Below are positions 16,312 through 25,220 of a stretch of 43,951 bases of DNA, one piece after another. The DNA comes from JARRRL01 sp037380725 (lineage in GTDB: Bacteria; Pseudomonadota; Gammaproteobacteria; Pseudomonadales; JANQJO01), in the NCBI GenBank assembly GCA_037380725.1, contig JARRRL010000008.1, positions 1 to 43,951 of the forward strand, read 5' to 3'. The first letter of the stretch is position 1. Each line of letters starts with the position of its first letter. A model generated the notes under the pieces. That model saw only the letters and a program-made list of their open reading frames with translations. It was not told where the DNA came from and ran no database searches. A program made the position numbers and the translations under genes.

Positions 16312-18819
16312 ATGGCAATTCAAAAATATCTATACAAATGCCTTTTTTGCACACTGCCGTTTTCGATATTGCCGATACAGCACGCCGTAGCCGAGCACGT
16401 TTCACCGGATGAAGAAACCGATTTTATATCCAGCATGAGCTTGGAAAATCTATTGAATTTGGAACTGACAAAGCTGGGTTCTCGACGTGAATCCCGCTCC
16501 GCCATTGACGCACCCGCCCCCCTTCACGTTGTGAGTCAGCGAGAACTGCGGGCTCAAGGTAACACCAACACACTGGATACCTTAAGTGCTTTGGTGCCCA
16601 CCTTTAATGTATCGCGGGAATCCATCAGCGACGCGGGCACCTTGATGCGCCCCGCGAACGTACGTGGCTTATCGGCGGACAGTACCTTGTATTTGGTCAA
16701 CGGCAAACGACGACATAAAAGCGCTGTCATTGGTGAGTACATAGCCGGCATCAACAAAGGTGCGCAACCCACCGATCTCGTACCCTTATTCACAAGCGGA
16801 CTCAAACAAGTCGAATTTCTCAAAGACGGTGCGGCAGCCCAATACGGCTCAGACGCCATTGCGGGCGTCATTAATTTTAAATTGGTCGATGATCCAGATG
16901 CACATGAATTATTTATTCAGGGTGGCGTTTACAACCATGAATCCGGCTTAAACGAAGTGACGATTGGCGGAGTCTTTGGTACACACCTTGGGCAAGACGG
17001 TTTTGCCACTCTGGCTTTTGAAACCAAAGAAGCCGAGCCAACCAGCTTAGGCTCCCAAGATCCACAAGCCATCGCCTTAGTGGATGCGGGCAATACCGCT
17101 GTCAAAAATCCCGTGGTCGATTGGGGCAATCCCAAAATCGACAACGAGATCAAACTGATTTTTAACGCTTCGGTGGAAGCGGGAGACAACAAAGAACTTT
17201 ATGCCTTTGGTAATTGGGCGATACGCGTTTTGTATAACCAATGGTTTCAAGGTGGGTTCACACCTCGATTTGGCGGTCAAATCATTGATGCTTCATTTGT
17301 TACGGGAATAAAAGGTACGCTCAAAGACGGAGGGTCCTACGACGTCAGTGTATCCGCCGGGCGCAATGAAATTGAGTACCGTATAGCCAACACTGTCAAC
17401 GCTTCCTACGGCCCAGACTCACCGACTGAATTTGATTTAGGTGGACAAGTCGAATTCGAAAACCTAATCAACCTGGACTTTACTCATCCCGTGCCAGTGG
17501 GACTGGCATCAGATCTGAACATTGCCTATGGCCTGCAGTACCACCAAGAACACTTTCAAATGATCGCCGGTCAAACGGAATCCTGGGAAGCCGGGGGGTT
17601 TGAATCACAAGGCGCTTTAATCGGTGCAAACGGATTTCAAGGATTTTCTTCCGATTTTTCTGGAAAATTTGAACGCGACAGTTTCGCAGTCTACACAGAT
17701 TTAGAAATCGACGTCACCGATCATTGGTTAACCGGTATGGCGTTTAGGCTTGAAAAATTTAGCGATTTTGGCAGCACATTTGACGGTAAGCTCAGCAACC
17801 GCTACAAGTTTACGGATCAATTTAGTTTGCGATCCACCATCAGCACCGGTTTTCGAGCGCCTTCCATCGGTCAGTCCAATCTACAACGCGCCGCCACCAG
17901 CTACGACAGCGGTCAACTGACCAGCAGCTTAACCGTACCCCCAACAGAAGGTGCGGTGAGTATTCTTTCCAACAACGACATCATTAATAACTTCAACCAA
18001 ACACAAGGTCTAAGCGGAGACGCTGCCGTGGTGGCCTTGGACGCCAAACCACTCGATCCTGAAGAATCCATCAATGCCAGCCTCGGCACAATATTTAAAT
18101 GGGATACGTATAAGTTGTCTGTGGATTACTACCGCATTCAAGTTGATGGGCGCATCAGCTTGCGCAGCAATATTCCACTCAGTGATAATCAACGCACCAT
18201 TCTGGAAAATGCGGGCGTGAAAGGATCCAGCGAACTGTTTTCACTTGCTTTTTTCACCAATTCGCTTGATTCGACTACAGAAGGGTTGGATGTGATGTTC
18301 AGCAATGAATTGAACTACGGCTCCGCTGGGCAAGGATTACTGTCTTTATACGCCAATTACAACTCCACTAAAATCGATGATTACATCGACAGTTTTGTTC
18401 AAACGGGAGAAGGCCAGCCCTTATCCGATGAGCGCAAAGCCAACTTAATCACAGAGATTGAACGCGGCGTGCCAGACTTCCGCGCCAATGTAAGCTACCT
18501 ACACAGCTACCGGCACTTTGATGGCCTGGTTCGCGTGAACTACTACAGCGAAACCTTTGAATTACTGCTGAATGAACAATGCTGTGCCATCAAAACGGAT
18601 CCACTCTTTACGATAGATGCCGAAACCGCCTGGAGTTTCCGAGCAGATACACACCATGCTGTCCAAGTCGCTGTCGGCGCCAAAAACCTCTTTGATGTTC
18701 AACCTGAAAAACACATTTATGCGGGCGATTCCGGTTGGCTCGGGGCAGATTACCCACCAAAGCACCCGGCGGGATTCAACGGAGCTCTATACTATGTGCG
18801 TTTCAATATGGACATATAA
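16312..18819 (+). CDS. TonB-dependent outer membrane receptor
   Basis: About 835 residues. The ATG at 16312 has AAGGGA six bases upstream; an ATG at 16306 abuts that site and is less likely. The signal peptide ends near AVA-EH (about residue 28). A short N-terminal extension (MSLENLLNLELT) precedes the plug domain with LHVVSQRELRAQGN, RPANVRGLSADSTLYLVNGKRR and VEFLKDGAAAQYGSDAIAGVINFKL, all typical of TonB receptors. The rest is a beta-barrel with alternating aromatic strands, ending YYVRFNMDI. Such receptors import siderophores, cobalamin, sugars or other nutrients with energy from TonB-ExbBD. The ligand is not evident. Position behind the sensor kinase on the same strand suggests that the kinase senses, or responds to, what this receptor takes up. 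Confidence 0.93.
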   Translation: MAIQKYLYKCLFCTLPFSILPIQHAVAEHVSPDEETDFISSMSLENLLNLELTKLGSRRESRSAIDAPAPLHVVSQRELRAQGNTNTLDTLSALVPTFNVSRESISDAGTLMRPANVRGLSADSTLYLVNGKRRHKSAVIGEYIAGINKGAQPTDLVPLFTSGLKQVEFLKDGAAAQYGSDAIAGVINFKLVDDPDAHELFIQGGVYNHESGLNEVTIGGVFGTHLGQDGFATLAFETKEAEPTSLGSQDPQAIALVDAGNTAVKNPVVDWGNPKIDNEIKLIFNASVEAGDNKELYAFGNWAIRVLYNQWFQGGFTPRFGGQIIDASFVTGIKGTLKDGGSYDVSVSAGRNEIEYRIANTVNASYGPDSPTEFDLGGQVEFENLINLDFTHPVPVGLASDLNIAYGLQYHQEHFQMIAGQTESWEAGGFESQGALIGANGFQGFSSDFSGKFERDSFAVYTDLEIDVTDHWLTGMAFRLEKFSDFGSTFDGKLSNRYKFTDQFSLRSTISTGFRAPSIGQSNLQRAATSYDSGQLTSSLTVPPTEGAVSILSNNDIINNFNQTQGLSGDAAVVALDAKPLDPEESINASLGTIFKWDTYKLSVDYYRIQVDGRISLRSNIPLSDNQRTILENAGVKGSSELFSLAFFTNSLDSTTEGLDVMFSNELNYGSAGQGLLSLYANYNSTKIDDYIDSFVQTGEGQPLSDERKANLITEIERGVPDFRANVSYLHSYRHFDGLVRVNYYSETFELLLNEQCCAIKTDPLFTIDAETAWSFRADTHHAVQVAVGAKNLFDVQPEKHIYAGDSGWLGADYPPKHPAGFNGALYYVRFNMDI

Positions 18820-18835
18820 GCATGGACATATAAGC
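18808..18835. repeat. 14-bp tandem duplication over the TonB receptor stop codon
   Basis: ATGGACATATAAGC occurs twice in a row. The first copy contains the stop codon of the receptor gene, so the second copy supplies a duplicate of the gene's last bases after the stop. Confidence 0.9.
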
Positions 18836-18855
18836 GCCCAATTCAAAAAGAGATC

Positions 18856-18891
18856 GGGCGTCACTCGTGAAACACCATACGATTGACGCCC
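18856..18891. terminator. Hairpin between convergent TonB receptor and rimI genes
   Basis: GGGCGTCA (18856-18863) and TGACGCCC (18884-18891) form a perfect 8-bp stem with a 20-base loop. It lies between the ends of two convergent genes, where a bidirectional transcript end is expected. No T-run follows on the plus strand. Confidence 0.45.
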
Positions 18892-18940
18892 AATACCACA
18901 AAATAATCGTCTACAAAATCGTACTATTCACACTCTCTTA

Positions 18941-18985
18941 CACATTGGACTCTCACACATTGGACTCTCACACGTTAGGACTCAC
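18941..18985. repeat. 15-bp tandem repeat, three copies, at the rimI 3' end
   Basis: Two identical copies of CACATTGGACTCTCA are followed by a third diverged copy (CACGTTAGGACTCAC). The third copy contains the rimI stop codon. Confidence 0.9.
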
Positions 18986-19472
18986 ACACCTTAGACAAGG
19001 TGCATGCCATCACAATCGCATCTTCACGCACGCACTCCGTCGACGTTACCTCACTCGGGTAATACCCTTTTCGCACACCAATCGGTGCAAACCCCAAACT
19101 GGTGTACAGCGACTGCGCCACGTGATTACCGCACCGAACTTCTAAAAAACAACGCTGCTTCCCCATGCGCGCGCTCGCTTTCATTAAAAATTTGACCAAA
19201 TACCGTCCCAAACCACAACCTTGATAATCCGGATCAATGAACACATTGAGCAACTCCACGTCGTCCACAGCGGACATAATGATACCCACACCCACCAATT
19301 TATCAGTTTGGCGTAAACACCATGCCCAATATCCGTCAGCCAGGCAATCGTAAAACTGTTTCTCAGACCATGGAATTGGGGTACATCGCGCCTCCAATGC
19401 CGCCACAAGCGCCAAATCTGCGCCACACATGGGCATCAGACGCCCCCATTCGGATACCGTTTTCTCTGACAC
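18975..19472 (-). CDS. rimI: Ribosomal protein S18 alanine N-acetyltransferase
   Basis: A 165-residue GNAT acetyltransferase. It has the acetyl-CoA pyrophosphate loop QGCGLGRYL (about 84-92) and the RimI hallmark LEVRCGNHVAQSLYTSLGFAPIGVRKGYY, including the conserved Asn and Tyr. RimI acetylates the N-terminal Ala of ribosomal protein S18. The gene follows holD by 22 bases, the same pair order as in Escherichia coli and pseudomonads, which supports the assignment of both. Shorter starts at internal Met13 or Met15 are possible. Confidence 0.92.
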   Translation of the reverse strand: MSEKTVSEWGRLMPMCGADLALVAALEARCTPIPWSEKQFYDCLADGYWAWCLRQTDKLVGVGIIMSAVDDVELLNVFIDPDYQGCGLGRYLVKFLMKASARMGKQRCFLEVRCGNHVAQSLYTSLGFAPIGVRKGYYPSEVTSTECVREDAIVMACTLSKVCES

Positions 19473-19494
19473 CCTCCCCCCTCACGGCCTTCTT

Positions 19495-20352
19495 TTATCG
19501 GTCCATCAAAACCGTTTGTATAAACCGCCACAAGGCCCGTTTTGCGTTTGGGTTCATCTGCATCGCCGGGAGGCTATCAAACCATATGACATCCATACCC
19601 CGACGCCCCGTATAACGGACACCACGCGGTAACGGTTCCGGCACCATCAATACCACAAATCGTCGTCCTAGACTGATCCACAACGCGCCTTTCTTTTGAC
19701 GCCCTTTTACCCAACCACGCAGCGCATGACGTGCGTTTTCCTCGTGATTATCCAACACAGCGGGTAATCGCATCGGCCAGTGAAACCACTCCAAAGCAGG
19801 CGCGGGTGCCGCCGTTTCGGATTCCACAGCTGCGGATGTCAGTTTACGACTTGCCATCACCAATTGGCTAAACATGGCTTGGCTACCTTGATCCCACTCA
19901 TCGCACTCCGCTAAAAGCCACACACCAGGCACCAATTCCGTATACAACAACGAAAATGGCGCCACAGCTTGCACATCACCACCTTGCACATCACCACCTT
20001 GCACACCACTGCCTTGTGCATCCCCGTGCTCAGCCTCTTTTTCTGTGTATTTTGTGTATGCCGCTGTTGTGCTCGCGTCTGTGCTCACACGCACCGTTTC
20101 CGGCAAAGACGGATTTACTGCAGTGCTGGTACGATGTGGTACGAATAACACGCCTTTTTCATCCGTGCTTGTCACTGCACGTTTCGCTACATATTTCTCC
20201 GCACCATTCTCTGACTGCTGCACAACCGGTACGTTTTTTCGCCAAATTGATTCGCGACCACGTAGCACCTTAGCCCACTTTTCAGATCCAGGTGTACGCC
20301 GTACCCACGGAATCACACTGAATTGCTGTAAAAGCATCGATCGCTTACTCAT
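19495..20352 (-). CDS. holD: DNA polymerase III psi subunit, long form
   Basis: The N-terminus MSKRSMLLQQFSVIPWVRRTPG has the LQQ-x3-I-x-W-x-x-R-x-PG pattern of Escherichia coli HolD, whose N-terminal peptide binds the chi subunit. The end NPNAKRALWRFIQ matches the C-terminal NP-x-A-R-x-ALW-x-x-I of HolD. In between, VWLLAECDEWDQG corresponds to the first core strand. Psi links chi and single-strand binding protein to the clamp loader. The E. coli protein has 137 residues; this one has about 285 because of a low-complexity linker (about residues 30-120) and extra loops. Long psi proteins are known from Pseudomonas. It lies between leuA and rimI. The ATG at 20352 is preferred to an upstream in-frame start at 20373. 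Recognition rests on my motif comparison. Confidence 0.8.
   Translation of the reverse strand: MSKRSMLLQQFSVIPWVRRTPGSEKWAKVLRGRESIWRKNVPVVQQSENGAEKYVAKRAVTSTDEKGVLFVPHRTSTAVNPSLPETVRVSTDASTTAAYTKYTEKEAEHGDAQGSGVQGGDVQGGDVQAVAPFSLLYTELVPGVWLLAECDEWDQGSQAMFSQLVMASRKLTSAAVESETAAPAPALEWFHWPMRLPAVLDNHEENARHALRGWVKGRQKKGALWISLGRRFVVLMVPEPLPRGVRYTGRRGMDVIWFDSLPAMQMNPNAKRALWRFIQTVLMDR
19969..20013. repeat. 15-bp tandem repeat inside holD
   Basis: Two identical copies of TTGCACATCACCACC and a third variant copy encode the repeated GGDVQ/GSGVQ residues of the HolD linker. The 15-bp unit keeps the reading frame. Confidence 0.9.
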
Positions 20353-20393
20353 AGCAACTCTACCCACCCACACTCAATATTTGCTCAACACCA

Positions 20394-22001
20394 CTACACA
20401 CCATCTGTTGCTTGCGGATGCGGTTTCACGCCGACTAACGATAAATTCAACGCATCCAAGTAAGCTTTCGCTGACGCAATCACAATGTCGATATCCGCAC
20501 CTTGACCATTAAACACTCTTTCCTGTTTTTTCAAACGCACCGTCACTTCGCCCTGTGAATCCGTACCACTGGTGATCGCGTTCACCGAATACAGTTCCAA
20601 ATGAGTTTGACTGTTCACAATCGATTCAATGGCTTTAAAAACCGCGTCAACAGGTCCTGAACCCACACTCTCACCACGACGCATTTCTCCATCAATCGAC
20701 AAGGTCAACACCGCTTTGGGTGTTTTACCCATTTCCGAACAAACTCGTAAATCCTGCAACGCATACACCTCATGGTCTTGATGTCGCTGCGTATCCGACA
20801 CCAGCGCGTGTAAATCGGCATCAAAGATATCGTGCTTTTTGTCCGCTAATTTTTTGAATCGCTCAAAGGTTTCCTGAAAAATTTGATCGTCTTCCAAGGC
20901 AATACCCAAGGCTTCCAATCGCGTTTTAAACGCATTTCGTCCAGAGTGTTTACCCAAAACCATTTTGTTTGCCAACCACCCGACGTCTTCGGCTCGCATG
21001 ATTTCATAGGTTTCGCGAAATTTCAGTACGCCATCTTGATGAATACCAGACTCGTGGGCAAACGCATTCGCCCCAACAATAGCCTTATTCGGCTGTACTG
21101 GAAAACCAGTAATGCTGGAGACCAGGCGTGATGTGGGCACAATCTCGCGCGTATCAATCCCCGTGCACACCGAAAACAAATCTTGCCGCGTACGGACCGC
21201 CATCACCACTTCTTCCAAAGCCGCGTTACCCGCTCGCTCCCCTAAGCCATTAATGGTGCATTCAACTTGTCGAGCTCCACTTTGAACAGCTGATAGCGAA
21301 TTCGCAACGGCTAAGCCCAAATCATTGTGACAATGCACTGAGAAAATCGCTTTGTCGGCGTTCGGAACCCGGTTCAGCAACTCACGAATTAACAGGCCAT
21401 ACTGCGCTGGTATCGCATAACCGACGGTATCCGGGATGTTAATCGTGCGTGCTCCGGCGTCAATCGCCGCTTCAATAATGCGACACAAAAAGTCTATGTC
21501 CGAACGGACCGCGTCCTCGCACGAAAACTCCACATCTTCAACCCAGTCACGCGCGTGCTTTACCGCGCGCACCGCCCGTTCAATCACCTCATCGGGTTCC
21601 AAGCGCAGCTTATATTTCATGTGAATGGGTGATGTCGCGATAAACGTATGAATGCGTGCACGCCGAGCTCCTGAGAGCGCTGCTCCTGCGCGATCAATAT
21701 CGGTGTCATGCGCACGCGCTAAACTGCAGACACAACTGTCTTCAATGGTATCCGCCACCGCTTTGACCGCTTCAAAATCACCCTGGCTGGCAATGGCAAA
21801 CCCAGCCTCAATGACATCAACGCGCATACGCTCTAAGGATTTAGCGATACGTACTTTCTCGTGCAAGGTCATGGACGCACCCGGACTTTGCTCGCCATCT
21901 CTGAGAGTCGTATCAAATATAATCAATTGTTCTGATGATCCTGCATCGTTAACCGCGATATGCGTGGCCGCATCATCAGCGCGACGTGTGGTATCGTTCA
22001 T
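20394..22001 (-). CDS. leuA: 2-isopropylmalate synthase
   Basis: A 535-residue enzyme that condenses acetyl-CoA with 2-ketoisovalerate, the first step of leucine synthesis. The N-terminal TIM barrel has FDTTLRDGEQSPG (substrate and metal binding) and VHCHNDLGLAVANS (metal-binding His pair), then the ECTINGLGERAGNAALEEVVM signature. The long C-terminal part is the allosteric leucine-binding domain (LSIDGEMRRGESVGSGPVDAVFKAI region). The full-length form and LeuA-type HESGIHQDGVLK segment argue against homocitrate or citramalate synthase. GAGGAAAG precedes the ATG. holD and rimI follow on the same strand at short distances and may be co-transcribed. I see no leader peptide rich in Leu upstream, but a 9-base N run lies there. 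Confidence 0.95.
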   Translation of the reverse strand: MNDTTRRADDAATHIAVNDAGSSEQLIIFDTTLRDGEQSPGASMTLHEKVRIAKSLERMRVDVIEAGFAIASQGDFEAVKAVADTIEDSCVCSLARAHDTDIDRAGAALSGARRARIHTFIATSPIHMKYKLRLEPDEVIERAVRAVKHARDWVEDVEFSCEDAVRSDIDFLCRIIEAAIDAGARTINIPDTVGYAIPAQYGLLIRELLNRVPNADKAIFSVHCHNDLGLAVANSLSAVQSGARQVECTINGLGERAGNAALEEVVMAVRTRQDLFSVCTGIDTREIVPTSRLVSSITGFPVQPNKAIVGANAFAHESGIHQDGVLKFRETYEIMRAEDVGWLANKMVLGKHSGRNAFKTRLEALGIALEDDQIFQETFERFKKLADKKHDIFDADLHALVSDTQRHQDHEVYALQDLRVCSEMGKTPKAVLTLSIDGEMRRGESVGSGPVDAVFKAIESIVNSQTHLELYSVNAITSGTDSQGEVTVRLKKQERVFNGQGADIDIVIASAKAYLDALNLSLVGVKPHPQATDGV

Positions 22002-22078
22002 GGTCTTTCCTCAATAGAAACTCAAGAAGCTCAAGAGAAAAAAGTATACGCCTCCTCTCAGGGAAGGGGCTATTGATC

Positions 22079-22087
22079 NNNNNNNNN
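22079..22087. other. Assembly gap (9 N)
   Basis: Nine unknown bases lie between leuA and the groEL terminator, beside the A-run that starts the terminator. This is a typical place for assembly breaks at a strong hairpin. Confidence 0.95.
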
Positions 22088-22115
22088 AAAAAGCCTGGCT
22101 CACGCCAGGCTTTTT
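22088..22115 (-). terminator. Rho-independent terminator of groES-groEL
   Basis: AAAAAGCCTGG, six loop bases, then CCAGGCTTTTT form a perfect stem flanked by A and T runs. It begins 27 bases after the groEL stop on the minus strand. Being symmetric, it could also stop plus-strand transcripts. Confidence 0.92.
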
Positions 22116-22141
22116 CGTGTAAGCCACTTAGAAAAAAGTGC

Positions 22142-23779
<1,638 letters not shown>

Positions 23780-23946
23780 AACTCAAAATTCCTCATTGCT
23801 ACCGAGTACCGAAAGCGCATGGATTCAACAAACCAACACGCCCAGTGCTCTTAGTTAAAGCCAGATTTAAAGCCAGGTGTTGTTCCGTACAGTCTGACTA
23901 TCCTCTTAATCAGGATGACTTTCTGTTTTGCTGTATCTTTAGGAAA

Positions 23947-24249
23947 TTACTCGGCAACAACGCCTAATATTTCGTTTTCGGACATAATCAAAAATTCTTC
24001 ACCGTCCAACTTAACCGAGCTGCCCGCGTATTGACCGAAGAGCACTTTATCGCCTTCTTTCACATCGAGAGGACGGACCTCACCACTATCGAGGATTTTG
24101 CCAACACCAACGGCAATGACCTCACCACGAGCAGGCTTCTCAGCCGCCGAACCAGGTAACACAATCCCACCGGCACTTTTGGTTTCTTCCTCTTCACGAC
24201 GAATCACCACACGGTCATGTAAGGGACGAATCTTCTTTTTCGCTGACAT
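23947..24249 (-). CDS. groES: Co-chaperonin GroES (10 kDa subunit)
   Basis: A 100-residue protein with RPLHDRVVIRREEEETKSAGGIVLPGSAAEKPARGEVIAVG, which includes the mobile loop (SAGGIVLPG) that docks on GroEL, and the family ending GEEFLIMSENEILGVV. It caps the GroEL ring. It is the first gene of the groES-groEL operon, with a CIRCE-like operator 51 bases upstream and thus probably under HrcA-type heat-shock control. Confidence 0.98.
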   Translation of the reverse strand: MSAKKKIRPLHDRVVIRREEEETKSAGGIVLPGSAAEKPARGEVIAVGVGKILDSGEVRPLDVKEGDKVLFGQYAGSSVKLDGEEFLIMSENEILGVVAE

Positions 24250-24299
24250 GGATATGCCTCTCCTTCATGTTACGAGTTAGAGCTGTTTCACGGGCATCG

Positions 24300-24326
24300 T
24301 TAGCAGTGCACGAGGCTGAGTGCTAA
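24300..24326 (-). promoter_or_regulatory. CIRCE-like operator (HrcA site) upstream of groES
   Basis: TTAGCAGTG-N9-GAGTGCTAA matches the CIRCE consensus TTAGCACTC-N9-GAGTGCTAA, with a perfect right arm, the exact nine-base spacer and two mismatches in the left arm. It lies 51-77 bases before the groES start, the expected position. HrcA represses chaperonin genes through CIRCE. Just upstream (24342-24353) is the perfect palindrome AAAGACGTCTTT, of unknown function. A sigma-32 type promoter is not clear. Confidence 0.85.
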
Positions 24327-24532
24327 CGGTCTGACCCAAAAAAAGACGTCTTTCAACGCCTCAGATCACTAAATGGGTTAACGGATCAATCTATCAGGGC
24401 AAGAGTCACCCAATAACACACCCCTCAAACGGACAAGGTACTTCAAGACAACACATTTCAGATTCAATTGCTACATCAAGAGAACACAATATCTAAAATG
24501 CAATATCCAGAAATGCCATCGCCGCTGGTGAA

Positions 24533-25117
24533 TCAAAAATGAGGACATAAGCTGACAAACGACGTGATGACAAACTTTTCAGATGAAGTGGGCACATGAC
24601 CACAATGCAAATGCGTCCACGCTGCTGGAAATAAAACCCCACGACCTTTTACGGGATTGATGCGACTTCCCTGATGATAAAACTCCGTTTCCCCACCAGA
24701 CTGCACATCATTGAGGTACAAGATCATACCCAGTACGCGATCGTTCGCTCCCGGACCCAAAGCATCAAAATGCCACTTAAAATAACCTTTATTATGCGGG
24801 TAGCGCTTGATTTTATAGCCAGTCCATCGCACAGGCGCGACCCGAAAAGCGGGGCTTTGTTCCGTATACGTCAACACAAACTCCGTGACCGCCCGATGCA
24901 AGTGCTCGTGGGATTCACGCCATACACCTTCTGGATCACACGGCAGCTCATCGGTCAGCTTATCCGCACTGTTCGTGCGTTGACCGGCGAAATCCACCAC
25001 TTTACCAGTTTGAACCCGATCATCTTCGCGAAATAAGCGCATAAGGGTGTCACACAACGACACCGGGAGCACCTCATCACACACCAAAATGAACTGCTCA
25101 AACGACTGAACTTTCAT
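24533..25117 (-). CDS. 2-oxoglutarate/Fe(II) oxygenase (prolyl hydroxylase-like)
   Basis: A 194-residue double-stranded beta-helix oxygenase. The iron ligands are HFD (His116, Asp118) and the His in THLHCG (169 or 171); Lys181 in SSEKFVITSF would bind 2-oxoglutarate. RVLGMILYLND and GGETEF are typical of the P4H/PHD-like 2OG-Fe(II) family (PF13640-type). Members hydroxylate proline or other residues in proteins, or small molecules. It lies 103 bases after the proline-rich multihaem gene on the same strand, so the two may share a transcript. No signal peptide is present. The substrate is unknown. Confidence 0.85.
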   Translation of the reverse strand: MKVQSFEQFILVCDEVLPVSLCDTLMRLFREDDRVQTGKVVDFAGQRTNSADKLTDELPCDPEGVWRESHEHLHRAVTEFVLTYTEQSPAFRVAPVRWTGYKIKRYPHNKGYFKWHFDALGPGANDRVLGMILYLNDVQSGGETEFYHQGSRINPVKGRGVLFPAAWTHLHCGHVPTSSEKFVITSFVSLCPHF

Positions 25118-25220
25118 CCGTTTTCACCCACCTACCTTCATCTACCGCTTCGCACCACCCAACACGCTGAGACGCCCTCCCCAATCGCTTATTTATAAGT
25201 AATATTAAACCGGGTTCTCT

